Of a stretch of DNA of 22,390 nucleotides, positions 7,949 to 14,295 are shown piece after piece. This DNA is from Pseudobdellovibrionaceae bacterium. GTDB taxonomy: Bacteria; Bdellovibrionota; Bdellovibrionia; Bdellovibrionales; JAMPXM01. The DNA is taken from the NCBI GenBank assembly GCA_022843085.1, contig JALHOI010000003.1, positions 1 to 22,390 of the forward strand, read 5' to 3'. Numbering within the stretch: position 1 is the stretch's first letter; the number at the start of each line of letters is the position of its first letter. The position numbers and the translations under genes are program-made. A model generated the notes under the pieces. That model was not told the DNA's origin. It did not search any database and saw only the letters and a list, made by a program, of their open reading frames with translations.

Positions 7949-9046
7949 ATGTCGATTCGGGAAGATCAAGGCCGTTTCCGAGATATCGTGCGTGGCCGGA
8001 TCAAAGAGAATTTTAAGAAGTACGTCACGCATGGCGAGATGATCGGCAAGCGCGAGAACGACATCGTGAAAATTCCCGTTCCATCGATTGATATTCCTCG
8101 TTTTAAATATGGGCCGAAGCAGCGTGGCGGTGTCGGCCAGGGTTCAGGCAAACCGGGCGACCCGATGAATGGCGAACCTCAAGAGGGTACCGGCGAAGCG
8201 GGCGATCAGCCCGGTCAGCACGCGATTGAAGTCGGTGTCACGATGGATGAGCTGGCCACAATCTTGGGCGAAGAACTCGAACTTCCTGACATCAAGCCAA
8301 AGGGTCGACCACGGCAAGAGACAACAAAGAATAAGTACTCGGCGATGGCTCCGGTCGGACCTGCGGGTCTGCGGCATTTTAAGTCATCGTATAAAAAAGC
8401 CCTTCAGCGTTATATCTCGAGTGGTGTTTATACTCCCGAAAATCCTGTGATTGTTCCCCAGCGCGGTGATTTTCGATACCGCTCTTTTAAACCGGTCGTG
8501 AAGCCGCAAGCCAGCGCTGTCGTGATTTACATGATGGATGTCTCGGGGTCGATGGGTGAAGAACAAAAAGAGATCGTTCGACTTGAAAGTTTCTGGATCA
8601 ATACGTGGCTTAAGAAACATTACAAGGGCCTCGAGACCCGGTTTATCATTCACGATGCGACAGCAAAAGAAGTCGACGAGAAGACTTTCTTTTCGACCAG
8701 CGAATCAGGCGGAACGCTGATCAGTTCGGCTTTTAAGCTTGCCAAAGAAATTATCGAGACCGACTACCCGCCTGATAAATGGAACATCTATCCGTTTCAT
8801 TTTTCTGACGGAGACAATTGGTCAGGCGAAGACACACGATTTTGCATGCGACTTTTACAAGAATTCTTTCTGCCGAACGTGAATCAGTTTGGCTACGGGC
8901 AGGTCGAGTCGAAGTATGGAAGCGGTCAGTTCGCGAAAGATCTTGAACGAGAATTTCCGAATGACGACCGCCTCGTGATTTCGAAGATCGAAAGCCGAGA
9001 AAAGATTCTCACTTCGATTAAAGATTTTTTGGGGAAGGGCCGCTAG
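7949..9046 (+). CDS. yeaH: YeaH/DUF444 family protein with VWA domain
   Basis: The gene encodes 365 residues, somewhat shorter than E. coli YeaH (about 427). The N-terminal part is the DUF444 region, with a Gly/Pro-rich flexible stretch at residues 58-90. The C-terminal part is a von Willebrand A fold with a complete metal site: DVSGSMG at 197-203, the Thr of SGGTLISSA near 256 and the Asp of FSDGDNW near 287. Family members are found with PrkA and SpoVR and are thought to work with the kinase, but the molecular job is not established. The ribosome site GGAGAG precedes the ATG. The stop codon is followed at once by the spoVR ATG, with no spacer, implying coupled translation. Confidence 0.93.
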   Translation: MSIREDQGRFRDIVRGRIKENFKKYVTHGEMIGKRENDIVKIPVPSIDIPRFKYGPKQRGGVGQGSGKPGDPMNGEPQEGTGEAGDQPGQHAIEVGVTMDELATILGEELELPDIKPKGRPRQETTKNKYSAMAPVGPAGLRHFKSSYKKALQRYISSGVYTPENPVIVPQRGDFRYRSFKPVVKPQASAVVIYMMDVSGSMGEEQKEIVRLESFWINTWLKKHYKGLETRFIIHDATAKEVDEKTFFSTSESGGTLISSAFKLAKEIIETDYPPDKWNIYPFHFSDGDNWSGEDTRFCMRLLQEFFLPNVNQFGYGQVESKYGSGQFAKDLEREFPNDDRLVISKIESREKILTSIKDFLGKGR

Positions 9047-10597
9047 ATGGCAAATCTGACTCCCGAACTTGAAAAGTGGCGCATCAAGATTTTGAAAGTG
9101 GCCGAGGGGTACGGTCTCGACATGTTCGAGACAATTTTTGAACTGATCACCTACGATCAAATCAACCAGTTCGCGTCTTATGGCGGTTTTCCCGTTCGGT
9201 ACCCGCACTGGCGCTTCGGCATGGAGTACGAGCAGCTTTCAAAAAGTTACGAGTACGGCCTCTCAAAAATTTACGAAATGGTTGTGAACACCGACCCCTG
9301 CTACGCGTACCTTATGGAAGGTAACCGCATGGTCGACCAGAAACTTGTCATGGCGCACGTTTACGGCCATTGCGATTTTTTTAAGAACAACCAATGGTTC
9401 TCGCCAACCAACCGAAAAATGATGGATCAAATGGCGAATCACGCCACGCGAATACGTCGCTACGTTGACCGCTACGGAGTCGATACGGTCGAAGACTTTA
9501 TCGATAAAGTCCTTTCACTTGAAAATTTGATCGACCGCCATGCGCCCTACGTTCAGCAATCGGCGGCCGAATCTCGAAACGCGGTGGCGGATTCAAAAAA
9601 GCAGGTCGATCCGGCAAGCGAATCGTCAGAAGCCGCACTGCTTCGGGTGAATCGTGACTACATGGATGAGTACATCAACCCGAAAGATTTTGTCGACCAT
9701 CAGAAAATGAAGGCGGCTGCCGAAACAACCCGAAAGGCGCAATTTCCCGCCGAGCCTCAGCGCGATGTGCTTGGGTTTCTGATGCATCATGCTCCGCTTA
9801 AAAATTGGCAGCAGGATATTATTTCGATCATCCGCGACGAGGCCTATTACTTTGCACCACAAGGCATGACGAAAATCATGAACGAGGGTTGGGCATCGTA
9901 CTGGCATTCAAAAATCATGACTCAAGACGTTTTGAGCGATTCCGAAGTTGTTGATTTTGCCGATGCCCATTCAGGCACAATGGCGATGGCTCCGAACGGA
10001 TTTAACCCTTACAAAGTCGGCATCGAATTGTTTCGGGATATCGAAGATCGCTGGAACAAGGGCAAATTCGGCAAAGAATGGAATGACTGCGACGATGTTC
10101 AAGCCAAAAACCGCTGGGATAAAAAGCTGGGGCTCGGCCGCGAAAAGATTTTCGAGATTCGTCGCAACTACAACGACGTCACGTTCATCGACGAATTTTT
10201 GACCGAAGACTTTTGTGTTGCGAACAAGATGTTCGTTTACAAATTTAATAAGCGCACAGGCAGCTATGAGGTCGATACGCGCGACTTTCCACAAATCAAG
10301 CGGCAGCTGCTGTTTCAACTGACGAATTTTGGTCAGCCGATCATTCAGGTTCAAGACGCAAACTTCGAAAATCGTGGCGAGCTTTTGTTGACTCACCTCT
10401 TCGAAGGCATCGAGATGCAGCCCGACTACATGCGCGAAACTCTCTCAAACCTTCAGGCTATCTGGGGTCGCCCGGTCGCGATTGCGACCGTGCAAGACGA
10501 GCAGCCAAAACTTTACCGTCACGATGGAAAAGAGATTCAAGAGATTGCGATCGGCGAAGCCTCGAAGGTTTCCGAGGCTGCCAGCGAAGAGGGTTAG
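9047..10597 (+). CDS. spoVR: SpoVR family protein (YcgB)
   Basis: The gene encodes 516 residues, close to the size of E. coli YcgB. Family signatures are seen: FASYGGFPVRYPHWRFGMEYE near the N-terminus, PCYAYLMEGN, the conserved MAHVYGHCDFFKNN stretch and IIRDEAYYFAPQGMTKIMNEGWA in the middle. In Bacillus, SpoVR affects spore cortex formation; in non-sporulating Proteobacteria the family travels with PrkA and YeaH as a stress module. It ends the operon. A 12-bp perfect palindrome (CGCTTTAAAGCG) lies just after the stop, without a T run, so it is not a clear terminator. Confidence 0.94.
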   Translation: MANLTPELEKWRIKILKVAEGYGLDMFETIFELITYDQINQFASYGGFPVRYPHWRFGMEYEQLSKSYEYGLSKIYEMVVNTDPCYAYLMEGNRMVDQKLVMAHVYGHCDFFKNNQWFSPTNRKMMDQMANHATRIRRYVDRYGVDTVEDFIDKVLSLENLIDRHAPYVQQSAAESRNAVADSKKQVDPASESSEAALLRVNRDYMDEYINPKDFVDHQKMKAAAETTRKAQFPAEPQRDVLGFLMHHAPLKNWQQDIISIIRDEAYYFAPQGMTKIMNEGWASYWHSKIMTQDVLSDSEVVDFADAHSGTMAMAPNGFNPYKVGIELFRDIEDRWNKGKFGKEWNDCDDVQAKNRWDKKLGLGREKIFEIRRNYNDVTFIDEFLTEDFCVANKMFVYKFNKRTGSYEVDTRDFPQIKRQLLFQLTNFGQPIIQVQDANFENRGELLLTHLFEGIEMQPDYMRETLSNLQAIWGRPVAIATVQDEQPKLYRHDGKEIQEIAIGEASKVSEAASEEG

Positions 10598-10665
10598 AAT
10601 CGCTTTAAAGCGGTGACCTTCGCGACGACCATTGATTTTTTCGAACTATAGGTTACAACGGCGCC

Positions 10666-11196
10666 GTGGCGAATCCGTCTATAGTGCGATTTGATCCTGT
10701 TTTGCATGCTGCGTGTGTCGAGCCGCTCACGGCGATGCTTCACGAAGCTTATGCTCCGCTGGCCGTAAAAGGAATGCGCTACCTGGCGACTCATCAGCCG
10801 CCGTCGAAAACACTCGAACGATTGTGTGAAGGCGAATCTTACCTCGCTTTTGCGGCCGACGAGATTGCGGGGACGGTGACGATGTACCGCGAGAAAACGC
10901 TCAGCAGCTGCGAGTACTATCGCCGCGCTGGAGTTTTTTCGTTCGGACAATTCGCGGTGGGCCGGAAGTTTCAAGGCCGCGGCTACGGCGCGTTGATGAT
11001 GGATCTTGTCGAGCGCCGCGCGCGCGAGTTGGGAGCTCGCGAGCTGGCTCTCGACACCTCCGAACACGCGGCAGATCTGATCGCGACCTACGAGCGGCGC
11101 GGCTATCAGATCGTTTCGCACACCCAGTGGGAGGTTACGAACTATCGTTCGGTGATCATGAGCCGCTTGCTTCAGAGCGACGTGCCGACGTCTTAG
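10666..11196 (+). CDS. GNAT-family N-acetyltransferase
   Basis: The gene encodes 176 residues. The GNAT acetyl-CoA site is clear: FGQFAVGRKFQGRGYGALMMDLVE, with the Q/R-x-x-G-x-G loop as QGRGYG (103-108), preceded by a beta strand and followed by the helix. The C-terminal ALDTSEHAADLIATYERRGYQIV is the usual motif B region. The substrate is unknown. The start is uncertain: the GTG at 10666 gives the full N-terminal strand but has no ribosome site, and a second in-frame GTG is at 10684. It lies 68 bases after spoVR and may be read from the same transcript or its own promoter. It faces the RAYT-like gene. Confidence 0.85.
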   Translation: MANPSIVRFDPVLHAACVEPLTAMLHEAYAPLAVKGMRYLATHQPPSKTLERLCEGESYLAFAADEIAGTVTMYREKTLSSCEYYRRAGVFSFGQFAVGRKFQGRGYGALMMDLVERRARELGARELALDTSEHAADLIATYERRGYQIVSHTQWEVTNYRSVIMSRLLQSDVPTS

Positions 11197-11214
11197 CCCG
11201 ACGGCGCTGCGCCA

Positions 11215-11238
11215 AGCTTCCGGCGGAAGTTCTGTTTT
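11215..11238 (+). terminator. Probable terminator after the acetyltransferase gene
   Basis: A 7-bp stem (AGCTTCC with GGAAGTT, one G-T pair) around a 3-base GGC loop is followed by CTGTTTTCT. Just before it is a smaller GGCG-CTG-CGCC hairpin (11203-11213). The paired palindromes could also be a REP-like element, given the RAYT gene next to them, but no second copy of the motif was seen in the window. Confidence 0.45.
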
Positions 11239-11248
11239 CTCCGCTTCT

Positions 11249-11830
11249 CTAGCCGCCGTCCCACAACAATTTCTCTGTCTGGACCATGCCGCGTGCGAGC
11301 CGGCGTGCGAAGCCCTTCGCTTCGAACTCATTCATTCGAACGTAGTCGCGCAGATTAAGATACGCGCGGAAATTATCCGCGATGCGCGTGAACGGTCGGT
11401 GATCCCAAAACTTTTTCGGTGCGGCGGTTACGCCAGCGTCCGCCTCGCTGTTTCGCGGGCGCTTCGGTTGGCTTTCTTGATTTTTTGTCCAGCGCGAACG
11501 TCCGGTCACACTCATCGCTACAGCGCCGGTGATGGCGCGAATGAAAGCACCATAGGTAAAACGATTTGATAGCTTGATCTGTAGGTGCAGGTGATTCCAA
11601 GCATTCGCGAAAGAAACGATCTGTATACCGTACACGAAAGCGAATTTATCGACGATGCGGCGAATGTTTGAAGCGTGTCGCGGGCGCGCGAAGTTCCAGT
11701 CGCCCGTCGCTTGCGAAGACTTCAAGATCAGATGCATCGTGTGCTTCGTCGAGACGGGCCTCGGGCCGACGCGACCCTTCCGGGCATTTCGGAGCTTGCC
11801 GCCGTAATCGCTGTTAGTTTTTTTGATCAT
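11249..11830 (-). CDS. IS200/RAYT-like Y1 transposase
   Basis: The product is 193 residues from the ATG at 11830; a GTG at 11851 would add 7. The N-terminal block (KHTMHLILKSSQATGDWNF), the HxH metal motif in NAWNHLHLQIKLSNR and a C-terminal Tyr-bearing helix (FRAYLNLRDYVRMNEFEA) match the Y1 HUH transposase family, in the REP-associated tyrosine transposase (RAYT) style: a single gene without visible insertion-sequence ends. Such proteins nick single-stranded DNA at short palindromes; many are domesticated. The frame is intact. It converges on the acetyltransferase gene, and a decayed piece of a relative lies 110-220 bases upstream. Its Lys/Arg-rich codon content resembles its neighbours, so transfer is not obvious from composition. 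Confidence 0.75.
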   Translation of the reverse strand: MIKKTNSDYGGKLRNARKGRVGPRPVSTKHTMHLILKSSQATGDWNFARPRHASNIRRIVDKFAFVYGIQIVSFANAWNHLHLQIKLSNRFTYGAFIRAITGAVAMSVTGRSRWTKNQESQPKRPRNSEADAGVTAAPKKFWDHRPFTRIADNFRAYLNLRDYVRMNEFEAKGFARRLARGMVQTEKLLWDGG

Positions 11831-11942
11831 CGATGTCTGTCTTGAGCGCACTCTGCAATCTTACGTGACCGATGGTAAAGAATCAGGTTAAGAACAGTGC
11901 TTCTCCCCGGATTCGATCAGCTATTGATGCCAGCGAAAGGTT

Positions 11943-12050
11943 CTAGGCTGTGACCGAATGGATGATCTGGTCTCGCAGGCTTGCGAAGTTCCATTCATCC
12001 GTCGCCGCCGAAGATTTTAGAATCGAATGCATCTTATGTCGATTTGAAAC
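11943..12050 (-). pseudogene. Decayed N-terminal fragment of a RAYT-like transposase
   Basis: The translated piece VSNRHKMHSILKSSAATDEW continues NFASLR and ends at a stop (11943). It lines up without gaps with VSTKHTMHLILKSSQATGDW-NFARPR of the intact gene at 11249-11830. The HUH motif and catalytic Tyr region are missing; after the stop no matching sequence is seen. By eye the DNA over about 80 bases is roughly two thirds identical to the intact gene, so this is an old duplicate or a separate related insertion rather than a recent copy. Confidence 0.7.
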
Positions 12051-12152
12051 CGACGAGCTGCTCACGGTCCGCCGGCGTAAAAAAATATGGTGCCTTTGAT
12101 AAAAAATCGCTGCAGCCGTCGCGAGCCTGTGCAATCAGTTCTAAACATCGCA

Positions 12153-12300
12153 TCAGCGGAACGGGTTAGACTGCCGTCGCCCAAACAAGGGATTACTTCG
12201 CCCGCACACCGAACTGCGTGGCGCGAAATCTGTTTCCGCTGAGCGACGAAACACACGCGCGCCATCGCGGCGAAACAAATTACACGCGATTCCGCCACGC
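12153..12300. repeat. Interleaved inverted repeats
   Basis: The arms are a 9-base pair, TCAGCGGAA/TTCCGCTGA, spaced 72 bases, and an 8-base pair, GCGTGGCG/CGCCACGC, spaced 69 bases. The pairs interleave rather than nest. They might be remains of mobile-element ends or a folded RNA, but each could also occur by chance in GC-rich DNA. Confidence 0.3.
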
Positions 12301-12391
12301 GCGCACCAAGCGACGATGGATCGTCGTCGAATTTTCTAGCTGTCGGATTTGACCGCGGATCGCGCGATCAGCACGCGCCCGTGGGGTGAAA

Positions 12392-13990
12392 TTACTTTTT
12401 CTTTGGAAGCGAAGTTGGCACGCGTTTCTTTGCGTTCTTTGACTTGGCCGTCTTCTTTGGATCGGGGTCTAAAGATTTCAGGACGCGCGTCATCTTCATT
12501 CGCTTGGCAAGATCGAATGCAGTTTCTCCACCCTGGCGAGCGATTTTCAGGTCTGTTTTTGGACCGAGGAATTTTACAACATCTTCGTGTCGGCGGAAAA
12601 CTGACCACATAACAGGTGTCGCGCCAGAGCCGTCGAGAACATTTGGATCAGCTTTCATCTTCAAGAGAAACTTCACAGTTGCAAGATCGCCGCGTGCAGC
12701 TGCTAAATGCAAAGCTGCATAGCCGCGACGACGCGACAGATTTACGTCGACGAGCCTCTTGTCGATAAGCTCTTTAATTTTCGATTCGTCACCTGCATCG
12801 ACCGCATCAAAAAAGCCGTCAACCGCCATTGGATCAAATCCAGTTTTATCGTCGAAGGGCGATTCGGACGGTCCACCGGCGCCGTCACCCGTGTTTGTCA
12901 CCATTGGTACGGGCGATGCGACCATAGGTTGTGGTGACGGAATGAGATCTGCCGACGAGTCTGTCGAAGTCGAGGTGTCAGCTGTCTCTGTGGCTGGAAC
13001 CGAATCGGGCAGATCCATAGGTTTCATTTCGCCTGATTCATCTTGTGGAGCTCTGTTAGAATCAGACCCCCTTTCCGAAGCAAGTTCGGTGGATTCGGTT
13101 GGCGCGTTGTTCGAATTTGTTCCCGGGCCGAACACCATATAGGCCGTCAACGCAGCAAGCGCTGCACCCGCAACAAAGAGATGTTTTTTTCCGAATCGCA
13201 CGCCGGGGTTCGCGCGAACTCCAGTTGCGGTATCTGAAGGAAAACCCGAGTTTGTTCCACCGCTCGTATTTGAAAGCCCTGGTGACGTGAACCCTGTCGC
13301 CGTGTCACCGGTTCGACCGGTGGGCTGCAAATTTGCGTAGTTTGAATATTGATTGTTGTTTGAGCTCGCGCTTCCTGGGACTTGCAAGCGACGAATAACA
13401 GCTGTCGAATCCTCTGGATCGGGACGATACAACTGCGGTTGGTATGATGACTGGGCGGGCGGCGCCGCGGGAACGTTCGCAGGCGGTGCATAGGACGGCT
13501 GAGGCGGAGCTGCTGGAACGTAGGCGGGTGCGACCGGTGCAACATACGGTGGTTGCGGTCGGTGCGGAAGCGCAGGCGCAACCGGTAACGGCGTGTTGTC
13601 CATCGGGTCGTTGCCTCGAGATGAGACGACAACTGTGGCTTCGCTGATATCGTTGATTGAAACAAAGCGCGTCGCCTCTTCCATGGGAAGCGGTTCGGGC
13701 AGCTCAAGAAATTCGATTGAGTATTGATCAAGTCCGACAACGTCGTTAACTGTCAGCGAGTGTTCTTTAACCGGTTTACCTGCGATCGAAAGTGCGTGAC
13801 CGGTGCCGGGGCGAGCGATAATCGCGCCTGGTACGAAATCAACTCGCAACGTCAGCGGCAAGCCGATGTAGCGTTGATCGATCTTAAGAGTTCGTCGCTC
13901 TGGAAAAGTGACGAGAAACTTCTGTCGTCGGCCGTCGGGATGTACCACGAGCAGCTTTATTCTGAAGTCTGATCCTGCATTTCCTGTCAC
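12392..13990 (-). CDS. FHA-like, single-span membrane protein with C-terminal ankyrin repeats
   Basis: The gene encodes 532 residues. Residues 8-96 look like a forkhead-associated fold (HALSIAGKPVKEHSLTVNDV then YSIEFLELPEP fits the last strands), but the phosphothreonine-contact GR/S/NG residues are not clear, so it may not bind phosphopeptides. Residues 133-190 are Pro/Ala/Tyr-rich. A basic patch (GVRFGKK) precedes one membrane helix at 270-288, so by the positive-inside rule the FHA side is cytoplasmic. Residues 290-385 are acidic, Ser/Thr-rich linker. Residues 389-505 hold three to four ankyrin repeats (YAALHLAAARGDLATVKFLL, then ATPVMWSVFRRHEDVVKFLG), predicted periplasmic. The tail is Lys-rich. 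The start is a GTG with GGGGA 6 bases upstream. It is divergent from the motor-like pair, which may make it a partner; function unknown. Confidence 0.8.
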   Translation of the reverse strand: MTGNAGSDFRIKLLVVHPDGRRQKFLVTFPERRTLKIDQRYIGLPLTLRVDFVPGAIIARPGTGHALSIAGKPVKEHSLTVNDVVGLDQYSIEFLELPEPLPMEEATRFVSINDISEATVVVSSRGNDPMDNTPLPVAPALPHRPQPPYVAPVAPAYVPAAPPQPSYAPPANVPAAPPAQSSYQPQLYRPDPEDSTAVIRRLQVPGSASSNNNQYSNYANLQPTGRTGDTATGFTSPGLSNTSGGTNSGFPSDTATGVRANPGVRFGKKHLFVAGAALAALTAYMVFGPGTNSNNAPTESTELASERGSDSNRAPQDESGEMKPMDLPDSVPATETADTSTSTDSSADLIPSPQPMVASPVPMVTNTGDGAGGPSESPFDDKTGFDPMAVDGFFDAVDAGDESKIKELIDKRLVDVNLSRRRGYAALHLAAARGDLATVKFLLKMKADPNVLDGSGATPVMWSVFRRHEDVVKFLGPKTDLKIARQGGETAFDLAKRMKMTRVLKSLDPDPKKTAKSKNAKKRVPTSLPKKK

Positions 13991-14295
13991 GTCAGATCCC
14001 CACTTGTGCCTGTCTTATCTTCGTCGATATTCTTCGGCTCACACACTATTTCGGCAAATACCGGTCGTCGGTTGAGAGTTCACCCTAAAGACTCGACTCG
14101 ACGTGACCAAAGGCGCGTCACTTTTTCCAAACTCGAAAGTTGATCGAAACGTCTTAGTCTCGAGCTGAAGCGCCCCCCTGCTTTATAGATTGGTGGGGCC
14201 TGCGCCCGCAAACGTCTAGTCGGTGCGGTTCTTCGTCGAGTCGCGACTTTTAAACCAGACTTTATGGTTCTGACGTCGCCACCGATAATTTTCAC
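13991..14295. other. 305-base divergent intergenic region
   Basis: This separates the FHA/ankyrin gene (minus) from the MotB-like gene (plus) and should contain promoters for both. No convincing -35/-10 pair could be fixed by eye. There are short local repeats (GACTCGACTCGACG near 14092) and a GGGCCTGCGCCC inverted repeat near 14197-14208. No coding frame is credible. Confidence 0.4.

Larger units (their letters stand above)
11852..12391. other. 540-base non-coding accessory stretch upstream of the RAYT-like gene
   Basis: No intact gene was found. It holds the RAYT remnant (11943-12050) and several inverted repeats: TCAGCGGAA at 12153-12161 with TTCCGCTGA at 12234-12242; GCGTGGCG at 12216-12223 with CGCCACGC at 12293-12300; a tight hairpin CGACGAT-GG-ATCGTCG at 12311-12326 followed by T-rich sequence; and a perfect GATCGCGCGATC palindrome at 12358-12369. 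The short open frames here have unnatural composition and are taken as chance. Confidence 0.55.

Noticed and set aside
10599..10610. CGCTTTAAAGCG palindrome after spoVR
   Set aside because: Only a 4-bp stem with a 4-base loop and no T run; too weak for a terminator and no second copy to suggest an operator.
11249..12391. Complete insertion sequence
   Set aside because: No terminal ends, target duplication or second orf (tnpB) could be identified around the RAYT-like gene.
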